DNA from: Inia geoffrensis
Lineage: Eukaryota; Chordata; Mammalia; Artiodactyla; Iniidae
Reading direction: 5' to 3'
NCBI GenBank assembly: GCA_036417435.1
Contig: CM070900.1
Location: forward strand, 33,581,496-33,645,495
DNA length: 64,000 bases
Shown here: piece by piece, positions 1 through 12,599 of the stretch
Numbering within the stretch: the stretch's first letter is position 1
Layout of the letters: every line of letters starts with the position of its first letter
Position numbers and translations under genes: made by a program
The notes under the pieces: model-generated
Seen by the model: the letters and a program-made list of their open reading frames with translations, nothing else
The model's database searches: none
Told to the model about the DNA's origin: nothing

Positions 1-1508
1 TAGTAGAAAAGCAGATGCATGTACCTTAAGAACCAGCAATTGTATAAGGTATTGTACGCTCACACCTTGGATAAACTCTTACACATTTCTAAGTGATAAG
101 ATATGTGTATTTATCACAGCTTTTTTTCTTTATAGAGGAAACAGTCCAACTTCCATCATTAAAAACAGTAGATAAGCAAATGTGGTTTGTGCATACAGTG
201 GTTTACTATTTAGTAATGAAACATAGATGGATTTTAAAAACAATGCTGATCAATCAATAAATAAAAGTGGTGGAAAGATCTACCTAAACCTTAAAAACGT
301 TCATGAGCAGGCTTTTCAACTAGGGACATCTGTTTGTAGGGCAAGTCTAAGGAAAACCAAATAATGATTAAAAGAAATTTAGTACAGCTGTTACCTCTCA
401 GGAGGCATGGAGGGGCTCTGTTCAGGGAGGAACATCCAGAGATCTTCAAAATACCCATAAGGGTCTCTTCCTTAAGCTAGGTTCTGGGTGCTAGCTGTTG
501 TTTTTATCATTATTTAAACCATACATCTAACAAACTTTAAGCATTATAGGTGCTATTTTCTATGCACAAAATAGTTCACAATTGAAAAATAAATAAAACA
601 TAAATATACCATAACACTATACTTCCACAATGCAAACAGAAAGCAGTCATTTTCCCATGCTAGTACAATTCAAATTGATTCTCTTTATTTCTTCCTTTAA
701 GCATCCCTAAAATTCTTTCACAAGAAACCAGTATATTCCTCCTTTATCATCTTATACCCTGTTTCTCGGCTTTAAAATTTGGTGAAAGAAATACCAATTT
801 CATATTTGGATATGGGTAATCAAATGTGCGGTTGAGTAAGTAAAATGTAAATTGTTATTGTCAAATACTGTTATGCAGTTCTTTATGTACCAAAGACAAC
901 TTGTTTTCTTATTAGATGCTTTGAAAGCTCTTCAGAACTTTGATAAGTAGCAATCTGTAAAGAAGAGTTTGAGCTTTTTAATTTATTTTTTTCTGTAGAG
1001 ATGAACTAGAAAAAAATTCTTACTATAAGTGCATGAAATTGAAGGCTGGAAGAAGAGATGTGTAGTAAAGGAAGACAATAGAAATTTATGTGCATAGTAT
1101 TCTATTTTTTCCCTAAATATTGTTCTCTGTTCTTCATGGCTGGCTTCTTATTCTTTGATAATGCTGCCCAAGCATTTTGATCGATTAAGTAAGAAAGAAC
1201 TTCTGATCCACCTATTCAAAGGTAGTAACCTTCAACTAATGCCACTTTTAATTTCCCAGTATTTGTAATTTATAGTTGATATAGGAAGAAGACCAAAGAT
1301 AAGGACCATTTAGGGAAAAGGCTTATTTTTCTGTCTTTCTGAAAGGTGCCACATGTAATATAAAGAGTAGTAAAGATTGAAGCTAGTTGGGCTCTAGGAA
1401 CAAAGTTCCTTCTACTGAGTATCTTTTTTCCCTTATTTCTTACTGTGGCTCAGGTCAGAGTATCTAATTCTTTCCAATACTAAATCCTCTACTTAAAAAT
1501 ATAATGAA
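1..1508. other. Unique A+T-rich DNA, no gene seen
   Basis: I see no exon, RNA gene or clear repeat. The stretch is A+T-rich with short T runs and short chance open frames only. Confidence 0.6.
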
Positions 1509-1722
1509 GGGCTGCCCTGGTGGCGCAGTGGTTGAGAGTCCGCCTGTGGATGCAGGGGACACGGGTTCGTGCCCCGGTCCGGGAGGATCCCACGTGCTGC
1601 GGAGCGGCTGGGCCCGTGAGCCATGGCCGCTGAGCCTGCGCGTCCGGAGCCTGTGCTCTGCAACGGAAGAGGCCACAACAGTGAGAGGCCCGCGTACCAC
1701 AATATATATATATATAAAATAA
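1509..1722 (+). mobile_element. CHR-family tRNA-derived SINE, short form
   Basis: The element starts with a GGCTGCCCTGGTGG head. It has an A-box-like TGGCGCAGTGG at about 1521-1531 and a B-box-like GGTTCGTGCCC at 1564-1574, the internal Pol III promoter inherited from a tRNA. The tRNA-unrelated body runs to about 1700 and ends in a TA-rich tail instead of pure poly(A). I could not fix a target-site duplication. Open frames on both strands across this stretch arise from the GC-rich SINE body and are not genes. Confidence 0.93.
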
Positions 1723-2393
1723 AATTGTACTTTAAAAACAGTGGTATATTGGTTCAAATCTTTAAATTTCCTTCAGTGCATCAGACAGCTAGAATTAAAT
1801 CATTAAAAATACCTGTATGCCAAGACATGGACATGAACTGCAGAAGCTCTTGAGTTATAAATCAAACTTTTGGAACTATGTAACACTTTTTCTGTAGAGT
1901 TAACCTATATTTTACTTTCAAGAATTGGGGGGGGATTATCTTCTCCCCATTTGCTTTAGAAGCACAGCACTCAGGGATGTAGAGGGACTTTGGGGGCTTG
2001 TGCATTATCACATTTGGCCTTCGCTCTTCATATCAATTATGGTTCTTTAGTCGAAAGCAAATAAAACAAACTCTGATAAGCCTAAGCAAAGTAGATATTT
2101 GTTAAAAGGATATAGAGTAGTTCAGAGAATTGTTGAACAATTGTGTAAAGATTGTAAACTTTATAAATGACTACAGTTGCTCTGAAAATTCAGGGAGCAG
2201 AAATGGATGGTCCTTATAGGGTACTTCTTCTGGATGAATGAACTTGAACTTTTTAATCTGTGGGTTTTTCTGCTTAAAATTCAAGTTCCAGGAAGAGAGC
2301 ATCTGGCATCCTGCTCACCCTTGGCCAGGAGTTGAGGGGACCTTGATCTATTTTCCCACTAAATTTATATTCAAAGAAAAATCAGGGTCCTGT

Positions 2394-2394
<1 letters not shown>
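1723..2394. other. Unique DNA, no gene seen
   Basis: No repeat family or exon is recognised. An open frame entering the following AC array has no coding character. Confidence 0.5.

Positions 2395-2440
<46 letters not shown>
2395..2440. repeat. (AC)n microsatellite
   Basis: About 23 uninterrupted AC units. Both strands give spurious Thr-His or Cys-Val open frames. Length and purity make it likely to be polymorphic. Confidence 0.98.
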
Positions 2441-2443
<3 letters not shown>

Positions 2444-3590
2444 GGAATTGATCCTGGTATAGCAGTAAACTACAAACAAAACAAAACAAATTATGAAAAC
2501 ATATTGCCACAGCATTAATAGTAGGGATACATTGCCTAGCAGAGCTCTTTTGCTTCTCTCCTACTTTTAAAATGACATACATCATTTCAGTGGACAACCC
2601 ATTTACCATATTAAAAATGGGGGATGTTAGTAACTTTCCAACTAAAATAGGCTGCAAAGGAGGCAAAAGTAGAAGAATTACGATCAGTCTGGAAAGCATT
2701 AGTGAATATAGCAATCTGGACTAGAGGGATTCTTAGAATTAAATGACTAGGTCTGCAGTTGGTTCTTCAGTAAATGGATGTTTATGCCAAGGGCATGGTT
2801 GTTTCACTGTATTTTATTATGCTCTACTATGCTCTCAAATTAATAAAAAGTTCCTTTGCCTTTGTTGACCAGAAAACACACATAATTTGGTGGGCTCAGG
2901 TAAAGAATATGCCCTGGGATCCAATGAGGTGACATTAATAGCAGGTTAGGGAACTGAGTTACCCATGTTGTATAAACAAAAGGCTTCCTTAGATTTCTTA
3001 TCCGGTAGCAGAGAACTATATGACCGAGTTTCCAATAACAAGAAGGTGTTACCTCTGTCTGGGATTTGGGCTAATAAACCTTTCCCCCTGGAGAAATTGG
3101 GAATGCATATTGCCCATTTATAGTATAGTGGCTCTACTTTATGATACCATTATCTTCTAAAATATGAGCACTCCTATTCATTAAATTACTCCTTAATGTT
3201 TATTGTCTAATCAAACTGGATGAAATTAAAGTCAAATTGATTTTCATTTTAATTTGTGGGAGGCATTATCAAGATTTTTTATGGGAGAGTTTCTTAAAGA
3301 AATAATGAGTTGCTCTTGGGTTTGAGGTTTAAATTTGCAGAGTCTCAAGAACCAATGGATACTCACTTGTGCTGAACATTGTAAATTGTTTAATATTTAT
3401 CTTCTCTTTCTTCATTAGTGACATTTCCATGAATTGTGGAGATAGGGAAGGGAAGCAATGTGCCCTGCTCAGGAAACAAAGACAAAAACAAAATCAAAGT
3501 CCTGCAATGCCCAGTCTTTCTGGCAGATAAAAATGACTGATGTGTAAGCAGGAGTCATTTATTTGGTAGAGACTCCAGGAAAAAATTTGT
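2441..3590. other. Unique DNA, no gene seen
   Basis: A+T-rich sequence with no recognised repeat or exon. The only sizeable open frames start at the edge of the LTR-like element downstream. Confidence 0.5.
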
Positions 3591-3599
3591 AAAGGGAGC

Positions 3600-3912
3600 A
3601 CCTTGGTGACAAGATGCATGCTGTCTGTCCTTCCCTCTTTTCCCTTCTTCCACCCTTCTCTGGGAACATTATGGTTGCAGTGGCATATTCTCTGTTTCCA
3701 TTGAGACAACCTTGAGAATGAAAGGCACACGCTAAAGACGATGCGACAGTAAGATGGAAGAGGCTTAGGACAATGAGAATATTGTCCATCTTTCATATCA
3801 GCCCTGGTTGTCCTACTTCTTCTGGGCTTCCATATTGAGAAAATAAAACTGTATCTTGCTCAAACAACTGTTATTTGAGGCCTGTTTTAGCAGCTGAATG
3901 CAATTCCAAATT
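3600..3912 (+). mobile_element. MLT1-like (ERVL-MaLR) solo LTR, partial
   Basis: The 3' half resembles MLT1 LTRs of the mammalian MaLR group: an 'agatggaagaggct' block near 3752, 'cagccctggttg' near 3800, an AATAAA-containing segment at about 3840-3846, then 'caactgttatttgag' and 'cagctgaatgcaattcc' at the end. These are the usual LTR R/U5 landmarks. No internal retroviral sequence follows. It is heavily diverged and its left boundary is approximate. Antisense open frames here are by-products. Confidence 0.6.
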
Positions 3913-4164
3913 CATGTGATGCTTTTAATAGTTTTATGTTCTTGGTCTGCTTTCCAAACTAAACCATTTTAAGCTCATGGGAAGATTGTGGGAAGGCCAA
4001 CTATAGAGAGCAAAAATGAGAAGTAAGAAGGTGTAGAAGTAAACGAGGCAAAGAAATGCAGAGCAAGGGCAGAAATTATAAAAACAATTAAGAATTTTAA
4101 AAGTACCCCCAGGGAGCTTCTACTTTGATTAATACAGTAACCATATGAGTAACTCTGGTAGCAC

Positions 4165-4665
4165 ATGTTAAATATACAATACAGTACCGTTAGCTATAGG
4201 TACTATGCTCTATATAGTAGATCTCCAGAACTTATTTTGCATGGCTGAAACTTTGTAACCTTTGAGCATCACCTCCTCATTTCCCTTCCCCTCAGCCCCT
4301 GACAACCACCATTATATTGTCTGCTTCTATGAGTTTGACTATTTTAGATTCCACGTGTAAGTAATATGTAGTATTTGTCTTCGTGTCTAACTTCTTTCAC
4401 TTAGCACAGTGTGCTCCAGGGCTACCCATTGTAGATCTTATGTTACGTGTTCTTACCAGACACAGAAAATAAAAATAGCAATATTAATAGTAACAAAGGG
4501 AGTGAGAAGAAAGTTTGGGAGGCGATGGATATGTGTGTGCCCTTGATGGTGGTGATGGTTCCATGCATGTATTCTTATCTCCAGACTCATAGATTTGTAT
4601 ACATTAAATAGGTAGAGATTTTTACATGTTAATCATACCTTAATAAAATGGTTAAAAAAACGAAG
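4165..4665 (+). mobile_element. Old L1 3' end with 5' inversion (twin priming)
   Basis: The right part, about 4432-4665, is sense L1 3' UTR: an 'agatcttatgttacgtgttc' start, a 'gatggatatg' block, a 'ttaataaaatggtt' end and an A-rich tail. The left part, about 4165-4431, is the reverse complement of L1 sequence lying just upstream in the element, including the antisense of the ORF2 end ('ttcacttagcaca'). In element order the outer left edge nearly meets the start of the sense part. This is the layout left by twin-primed reverse transcription. Diverged, so the ends are approximate. Confidence 0.7.
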
Positions 4666-4959
4666 CAGATAGGCTTCACTTCTTCATATCTAGGTAAAAA
4701 TAGTGTTGACTCTAGTGTGGAGAACTCATCTCTTTCCGTCATGTGTGGGTTTTTAAATAGCAGATGTTTGATCTTCAGTCCTTCTTAGAACAGGAATGGT
4801 ACCAATAAATGTATAAATTAATATCTAAAAAGTAACTAAATGAACATATATAAACTGTCGTGTAAAAGGCATTTCTTGTTTCTGCCAGGCCAGTATCTAG
4901 TTTCCTGTCTTTTAGTAGCTGCAGCCTGATTTTGAGGAGTACCTGCCCCTACCACAGTC

Positions 4960-5280
4960 TAAGATTTGGATGAGACTGACCTCCTATCTTGGCACCATGG
5001 TTAGGCAGACAAGCCAGGCGTGGGCATATTTCATCCCCTTCCATGATGACTGGTGCAGGAATCATCAATGTGACATGAGTCAGGCCAGTAGAATGTAATC
5101 TAGTAAAGGCTGGGGCAGAGGAGTTTCTGTTTTGCTACCTGTGCAGAACAAGGAATCTTGGAGCAGCCTGTGACATCTCAGGAGAGAGCCTGCCTGAAGA
5201 TGATGCCAACACAGGAAAGCAGACTTGAGAGACAGAGAGGAACAGATTTCTGACTACATCACTTTAAATAAGTTCTCCAA
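4960..5280 (+). mobile_element. Ancient LTR/MER-type repeat, family not assigned
   Basis: The blocks 'gagagcctgcctgaagatga', 'gccaacacaggaaagcag' and 'agagacagagagg' recall a common ancient mammalian LTR-like repeat. An apparent antisense relative lies near 57000-57300. No internal coding sequence is seen. Boundaries and family need a library search. Confidence 0.4.
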
Positions 5281-5449
5281 GTGATTTTGTGCAGGTCATC
5301 CAAGGCTCAACTTTGGAAAACATTGTTTTATGCTCCAGCCTTACTAAAAAGGTTACCTAGAGAAATATCCTAAACAAATCAGAGACCTATTTTCCTAACA
5401 TCCCTGTTACTTGCTTATTTCTTATGTATGTTAAACTCATATTTCCATT

Positions 5450-5795
5450 GCTTGAGATTTATTATGCTTGTTAATTTCAGGTGTACAGAATAGTGATTCA
5501 GTATATTTGCAGATTACACTCCATTATAAGTTATTACAAGATAATTCCTTGTGCTACACAGTATATCCTTGTTGCTTATCTATTTTATACCTAGTGGTTT
5601 GTATCTGTTAATCTCATGCCCCTAATTTGTTCCTCCCTGCTTCCCTCTTCCCTATGGTAACCACAGGTTTGTTTTCTATGTCTGTGAGTCTGTTTCTGTT
5701 TTGCATATACATTTATTTGCATTATTTTTTAGATTCCATGTGTAAGTGATATCATACAATATTTGTCTTTCTCTGTCTGACTCTCCGGTTTCTTT
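5450..5795 (-). mobile_element. Antisense L1 3' end fragment
   Basis: On the + strand it reads as the complement of the L1 3' UTR and ORF2 end: 'ggtgtacagaatagtgattc', 'ccttgttgcttatctatttt', 'ggtaaccacaggtttg', 'gattccatgtgtaagtgata' and 'tttgtctttctctgtctgac'. It stops after the last motif, so the element is 5'-truncated. It carries no usable reading frame. Confidence 0.85.
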
Positions 5796-7050
5796 ATCAC
5801 ATAGGTCTCGGTGTTGACAACTTTGTTTATCTTCTCCTTCTACCTATGGGAAAAGGGCCAAAGCTGATGAGACTGGGAGCTGGAGCTAGTGACTGGGTGA
5901 AAAAGATTGAGGATATTCACCTTTTCTCAGAATCTGTTACCCTGGTTACTGCACTTTAACCTAGGCATTTGTTCCTAGAAAACAGAAAAAGATTTTGCCA
6001 CATTCATAGAAGCCCCAAATTCCAAAACACCAACCAGTAATCCCCCAAAGTACTATAATCTATGTTCAACTAACACACCGAAACAATCTCTTTTTCCCTA
6101 GATGAACATTCTGTGGCAGTATTTTCTCAGAAACTGTACCTTGGTGGGCCATTCGGCTCTGCCACTTCAGCTGTTAAGCCTACAGTATGGCTTTGTTAAC
6201 ACCAAAATATGTTTTCGTATTATAATCATTGCTGTAATAAATGGGATAACAGAGAGTATCTATTGAGTAAGGCTTCAGTGGACCCACAGGAGTTGTATAT
6301 TATATAAAAAACAAAAATGAATTCAAGACTGTAAAACATAAAACTTCCTTTCCCAGCAGCAGTATGCCAACCTGTAAAATACAGTCATAGGTGTTTTCCA
6401 CAATCAAAAGTGTAATGCCAATCCCTATCATTATTCCGGCTTCCTAAACGGAAGTATTTCTTTTGTAAACAACCTAAAGTTTGATTCCAAAGATAACCTT
6501 TTCTCCTAGAGGGAAGTATCACAATCCTATGCTTTCTGAAGAACAGTGTAAAACTTGTATCCTATTTTGTGCTCCCATTTTAAGTGCATATATGATTTCT
6601 GTTAAGATACTCTGTCTGACTTTTTAAGAACATATATTTTGTTAATTTAATAGCATTCTGGGTGAGCAGGCTAGTAAAATATTGGGGACCAGAAATTTAA
6701 AAAATGTAAGATCACAAAAGTTAAGAAATTGACTTGCCACTTGTTTTCAATTTACTTACCTGAGAAAATAGTATTTGCTATTATCTAGTACAAAATAATA
6801 TTTCAGACTAAATTTAATATTTCTACATGAAATTATTTAAAGATGTTAGAATATGTTCTCTTAGGAAAAACAACATGGTAAGTTATGTGAATGGGTAAAT
6901 CCACATGCAGATATTTTTCTCCCTTCTGCCTTGTGTTTCTTTTAGTTCAAGGAAAATGCCCAGAGTACAAGATAACTCCCAAACCATGTCTAAGTCTTCA
7001 CTTGCCTTCTGTTAATTCAATCAGTCATTCGGTTATATAGCAAGTATTTG
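5796..7050. other. Unique DNA, no gene seen
   Basis: No repeat, exon or RNA gene is recognised. Open frames are all shorter than 60 codons. Confidence 0.5.
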
Positions 7051-7055
7051 AAGGA

Positions 7056-7110
7056 CCTCCCTCCTTCCCCTCCTCCCTCCCTCCTTCCCCTCCTCCCTCC
7101 CTCCCTCCAT
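7056..7110. repeat. (CCTCCCTT)-type pyrimidine tract
   Basis: An almost pure CT tract in which a 20-base unit beginning CTCCTTCCCC is repeated twice, followed by CCCT units. Polypurine/polypyrimidine symmetry of this kind can adopt triplex DNA, but here it lies just outside an old L1 3' end. Confidence 0.85.
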
Positions 7111-7134
7111 TCTTTCCTTATTTCCTTGAATATT

Positions 7135-8675
7135 TAAGTTCTATTCTCTTAGCAAATATCAATTATATACTATAGTGTTATCAACTCTAGTCACCATGTT
7201 TTACCTAAGATCCTCAGACTTCATTTTATAGCTGAAAATCTGTACCCGTTTACTAACCTCTACCTATTTCCTGCACTTTCTGGTCCTTGGCAGCCAGTTT
7301 ACGCTGTTTCTGTGAGTTTGGCTTTTTTATGTGCCACATACAAGTGAGGTCATACAGTATTTGTCTTTCTTTGTCTGACATTTCATTTAGCGTAATGTTC
7401 TCAAAGTTCACCCAGGTTGTTGCAAACAGCAGGATTTCCTGCTTTCTTATGGCAGAATAGTATTTCATTGTGTATCTCTTTATCTGTTCATCCATTGACA
7501 GACGTTTAGGTTAATTCCATATCTTGGCTATTGTGAATAATGCTGTAATGAACATGGGAGTGCAGATATCTCTTTTATACCCTGTTTTCATTTTCTTTGG
7601 ATAAATTCCCAGAAGTGAAATTGCTGGATCGTGTGGTAGTTCTATTTTTAATTTTTTGAGGAACCTCCATATTATTGTCTGTGGTGGCTGCACCAATTAT
7701 ATTCCCATCAAGAGTGCACAAGGGTTCCCTTTTCTCCACATCCTTGCCAATACTTGTTATTTCTTGTCTTTTTAAAAAAAATTTATCATATTTATTTTAT
7801 TTTTTTTGGCTTGTTGGGTCTTGCTGCACGCGGGCTTTCCCTAGTTGCAGTGAGCGGGGGCTACTCTTCTTTGCGGTGCATGGGCTTCTCATTGTGGCTT
7901 CTGTTGTTGCAGAGCACGGGCTCTTGGTGCATGGGCTTCAGTAGTTGTGGCACGCGGGCTCAGTAGTTGTGGCTCACGGTCTCTGGAGTGCAGACTCAGT
8001 AGTTGTGGCGCACGGGCTTAGTTGCTCCACAGCATATGGGATCTTCCCGAAGCAGGTCTTGAACCCATGTCCCCTGCATTGGCAGGTGGATTCTTAATCA
8101 CTGTGCTGCCAGGGAAGCCCTATTTTCTTGTCTTTTTGATAATAGCCCTTCTAAAGGGTGTGAGGTGTTATCATATTGTGGTTTTAATTTGCATTTCTTT
8201 GATGATTACTGATGTTGAGCACCTTTTCCTGTACCTGCTGGACATTTGTTATGTCTTCTTTGAAAATACGTTTATTCAGATCTTCTGCCCATTTGTAATC
8301 ATTTTGTTGTTGTTGTAGGGTTGTATGAATTCTTTATATACTTTGGATTTATTTATTCCTTACCATATGATTTGCAAATATTTTCTCCCGTTCCATAGGT
8401 TGCCTTTTCATTTTGTTGATGGTTTCCTTTGCTGTGCAGAAGCTTTTTTAGTTTGATGTAGTCTCACTTGTAGATTTTTGCTTTTGTTGCCCTTGGTTTT
8501 GTTGTCAAATCCCAAAAGTCATCGCTAAGACCAATGTCAAGGCTTTTACCCCATGTATTTTCTTCCAGGAATTTTATGGTTTCAGGTCTTGTGTTCATGC
8601 TTCTAATGCATTTTGAGTTGATTTTTGTGCATCATGAAAGATAGGGTCCAGTTTCATTCTGTTGCATTGAGGATC
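7135..8675 (-). mobile_element. Old antisense L1 (ORF2 C-terminus and 3' UTR), split by a SINE
   Basis: The + strand shows the complement of an L1M-type 3' UTR at about 7135-7260, then the ORF2 C-terminal third. Minus-strand frames 7253-7495 and 7511-7696 translate to ORF2-like text (YYSAIRKQEILLF, ITLNEMSDKERQILYDLTCM, PQTIIWRFLKKLKIELPHDP). After a SINE at 7774-8120 the same L1 resumes with 'gataatagccc' and runs to about 8675, 5'-truncated. Frames are broken by frameshifts and stops, so the copy is dead. Confidence 0.9.
7774..8120 (-). mobile_element. CHR-family SINE, long form, nested in L1
   Basis: The antisense element ends with 'ctgccagggaagccc' (complement of the SINE head). Its body includes repeated 'cagtagttgtgg' blocks absent from the short copies, giving about 345 bp. 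The flanks carry a near-perfect duplication, 'tatttcttgtcttttt' at about 7758-7773 and 'tattttcttgtcttttt' at 8121-8137, which marks L1-mediated insertion. It is more diverged than the short copies and so probably older. Confidence 0.92.
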
Positions 8676-8686
8676 TATTTTAGAAT

Positions 8687-8765
8687 GCGTCAGAATCTCC
8701 TCAAGTGACTATAAGTGAAAATTATCAGGCCTCATTCTCTGAACATCTCTCTCAGTAGATTAAGG
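8687..8765 (+). mobile_element. MER5A-like hAT fragment
   Basis: The blocks 'gcgtcagaatctcct' and 'tctctcagtagatt' align with the left half of the 189-bp MER5A element, a non-autonomous hAT-Charlie transposon. It is diverged and partial. Confidence 0.5.
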
Positions 8766-11545
8766 ATTTGGTATAAAAAACATTTCAATTTTACCAGGTT
8801 TTGCAAGTACTTCTGATTCAGTACTATAAGCCACACTAAGGAAAATATTGCCTTCCTGTATGCTGTGTGTCCTAATGTCAAATGTGGTTGAAATGATCAT
8901 ACTATTTAAATCAGGGCTGGGTGCAGCAAGCAAGGAACCCAAAGTACAAAATTTAGGGAGGCCTCCTTGCCATAGCCCTGAGCTTGACCTACAGATTCAG
9001 ATAACCCAGCACTTCTTGTGAATTGTTGAATCCCCATCCCCACGCCGTGTCCAAGTGGAAGCTTGCATTTCATCATGACTTTGGCTCTCTGCCTTCTCAG
9101 AGGGAGCTAATAAAGTTCAGCTGATTGTTGCGTAGATGGGCATTATGTAACTCCCTGTAATACCAGATTTACTTTCAGATCATCAGTGAGTTAATTGAAC
9201 AAATGGCAGAGATCCTGCCAAAATCTGAGGCCTTGTCCTCTGCCCTTGCAAGTAGTTTAAGTGTAATTTCATTTAAATAGTCCAAAAGCTTTTAAATAAA
9301 TACAACTTGGCAGATAAATGGTATTTGGGGAAGGTAAGAACAGAAACTGTATGAAAGGGCCAAATTAAGTGAATAAATATTTCTCATAGAAGTAAGTCAT
9401 ATTAATTTGTACTTTTCAAAGGTATTACTGTCCATACTTGCATTTACCTGTCAAGATGTTTATATTTATCTAACACATATTCTTTATGGTATGTTGATCC
9501 TAGATGTAAGCAAAACATGACAGTGATGTGGCCTGTAAGCAGAGGGGCTCTGGATGTGACCAAGTGGAATAATGCTGTATTCCTCCTACAGATGACATTG
9601 CAGTTATTAATTGCTGAGTGCAGTAGAATATATGTGAACCTCATACATCAGGGGTGTTTGTTTTACTCGTGAAGTTTTTCAGTTCAATAAAGGTCAAAGA
9701 TCTATTTCCTGACCAAAGAGAGTCAGCCATCTTCAGGTTTGCTCTGTACTATGTACTAAATTTAAATCTTCCTGTTATAATAAGCTAGTTGGGAACAGAC
9801 CTACACTCTTAAATCTCTGATGCCGAGACTTTTCTTAACTCTGTTTCTGAGGATGTTGTCGGCCTCTCAGCATTTCAGTTGTTGCTAATCTTATTCAGCA
9901 TCCCACATAGTTAGAGTTGCTACACATTCTAACTGTTCAGTCATCTCTTCCCTCCTTTATGAAACATGCTAACAGACTATGAAATGGAGGTGGGCTCCCT
10001 GTGCTCTTGCTTTGAGTCTAAAGGAAGTTAAATATAAAAACCCAGGAAGTGTCTGAATACACCTCCCTTTCAATGTGATCTTCAGTTAGTACATTTCCCT
10101 TGAGGTTGGCAGAGAAATGTGAATACAATTTTTGTTTAAAACTATCCAATTTCAACTTAAAATTTAAAGTCTTAAATTGTTCCTCTACTAATCCAGTGGG
10201 TGCCCTAGATTATAGAGGAATGGAGAGAGAGAGAGAGAAAGAGGAAGAAAAAACTTGGCTGAATCATTTGCTGTCTTGAGATATTTCATGTTGTATGCTG
10301 CTCGTCTTACTAGAAACGAATATATGTTAATTCAGATATTCAGATCTAAGAAGAGGGCATGACATGGGACAAACTAAGCTAGGTTGAAGACACCTACAGA
10401 TATGTTGAGCTTTGGAAAACATCTGGATTTTGGAATGTTGGTCCAGACCTGTTTGCTTTCAGAGGGTCTCTCATAGGTGTGAAGAAAAAAACTTACATTG
10501 TGATTTTTATTATTTTCTAATTTAGCAAAAGAGTAGAATTCATATCCCTAGTTTAACTCAAACCTGGGAATTTGGCTCTAATCCGTAGCCCAATTTGTGA
10601 GCTTGACCTTTTCTAGAGTTTTTGGAAATACAGGTGAGTAGAGAAGCTTGAGCTTTTGAACTCCTGATTGTCAAGTGTCTTCTTTCTTTTCCTCACATTT
10701 GAGAATTTTTTGTAATCAGTTGCGACACTGGCTCCATAAAGCTTCTGTAAAAGTGAAAATAATTTTCCAATAAGGCACTGAACATTAAAACACCTGTCAG
10801 CACTTTATATTTGTAGTAGGGACCTAGTTTTAATGGAATATTGATAAAAGTCTCAACGTTTGAGAACACCCAAGAAAGGAGGGAAAACAGCATGCTGCCC
10901 AGGGGGGTCCTGGGTAAACTTAGGCACAGGCAGAATTAGGGCATTGAGCTCAGAGACAGGAGGACTGCCTCAGATATTGCTTATTTTAGATTTTCTTGGG
11001 GCTGCCCACACAAAGTTTTCAGTTAGTGACTCATCGAGTTTCACCTCTCCTAAATGGATGCTATTTTCGCTATCTTAAGAGGTTCAACAAGCCTTTTCCA
11101 CCAGAGAATATATTTCTGATAAGCAGAAGTCCGTAAGCAATTTTGTACCATGGACCTCTTATGGAACATGGTAAAACCCATGGACCTCTTTTTTAATTAT
11201 GTTATTAAAGGTAAAAAATAGAACACCTACGATTAAAGGAAACCTATTATGTTTAAGTACAATCCTCAAAACAGAATAAAAACAAACTTGTGACATAGTA
11301 ACATATATACTTCTTCAACACAACAATAGGATTTATTATTACCTAATTATTACCATAATTTTGAAGTAGTGGTGAACATTAATGATATATTGAACTATTT
11401 GCAACAACTGCAGTGTAATACAAAAATATCTTGATTTTTCCTGATAGAAACATAGATTCTGCTAACAGTACTGGAATTTGTTGTCTGCATTCATGATTGA
11501 AGGAAAAGCTAAATCAGGTACAGGTTAGTGAGAAACAAAGGATAT
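8766..11545. other. Unique DNA, no gene seen
   Basis: No exon or RNA gene is recognised. It contains a short (AG)n run at about 10225-10246 and a 13-base direct repeat 'ccatggacctctt' near 11149 and 11179, possibly from an unassigned old repeat. Open frames such as 10693-10893 (minus) look random. Confidence 0.5.
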
Positions 11546-11547
11546 AA

Positions 11548-11835
11548 TTTTTGTTAACATCTTTATTGGGGTATAATTGCTTTACATTGTTGCATTAGTT
11601 TCTGCTGTATAACAGAGTGAATCAGTGATACACATACATATATCCCCATATCGCTTCCCTCTTGCATCTCCCTCCCACCCCCCCATCCCACCCCTCTAGG
11701 TGGTCATAAAGCACCCAGCTGATCTCCCTGTGCTATACGGCTGCTTCCCACTAGCTATATGTTTTACATTTGGCAGTGTATGCCACTGTCTCACTTCATC
11801 CCAGCTTACCCTTCCCCCTCCCCGTGGACCGCCTG
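11548..11835 (-). mobile_element. Antisense L1 3' end, 5'-truncated
   Basis: Starts 'gttaacatctttattggggt' and runs co-linearly with the 3' end of the younger L1 at 33300-33570 (complement of its 3' UTR, including a 'ccctcccac' stretch and 'aagcacccagctgat'). Similarity fades at about 11830. A possible duplication, 'aaaggatata' before and 'aaaagatata' near 11907, suggests that 11836-11906 may belong to the insertion, but I cannot confirm it. Confidence 0.85.
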
Positions 11836-12599
11836 ACTTTAATCCATGGTCTCCTTGGTGGCCTGTTTTTCTCCAGGTTAGACATTCTTGTCACATAGAT
11901 TAAGAAAAGATATATCAGATGACTTCTTATGTGTCGAAGAATAGTTTTGATGCATTTCTCATGACATAAGTCATAACACTGAAAAATTATCCTGAAATGA
12001 TATTTCTGTAGGGAAATTGGGACTAGATTTTGTTCTTTTTGCTTTTTCTATTATTATGAAACAAAGTGTACCCTTGGCATGCCCATCTCAATTAAATGCA
12101 TTTAATAAAATCCCTGTGGTATTTGTATACTCTGACATTGCTGGGAAGGGTGTCTATTTATAAAAATAATGTTGTTAGACCAAAGAACTAAATAAAAGGA
12201 TCTGATGAATCAGAAATAACAAATTTCTGTGGGAATAGGGGTTTTTTTTTTTAAGAGTAGATGAATCAATAGCATTTTACCTTAAGATGTTATTAATCTC
12301 TCTCAGTCAGGACCAAAACAGCAAGCCATTTCAAATTGATCACAGGACAAAAATTGGCACCAATCTCCTTGTCTTCCACTTGAGTGTGCTACATGGCTCA
12401 TTTTATGAGTAATGAAAATAATGATGATAATGACAACTGTGAGAATACCATCCAAAATGTAGGAGAGAAAGAAATCAAATGGGGAAAAAACATACTTGTT
12501 TCTAATACTGTGTTTAAAGTTCTTGGAATTTGAACTTCCATAGTTAAATAAAGCTATCTTCAATAGCAAACCAAGTATAACATTCCTAATATCCAAGTC

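Noticed and set aside
1509..1600. tRNA-like sequence with A and B boxes (and the same in other copies)
   Set aside because: It is the tRNA-derived head of the CHR SINE. The cloverleaf is degraded, and it is followed by a SINE body and tail, so it is not a tRNA gene.
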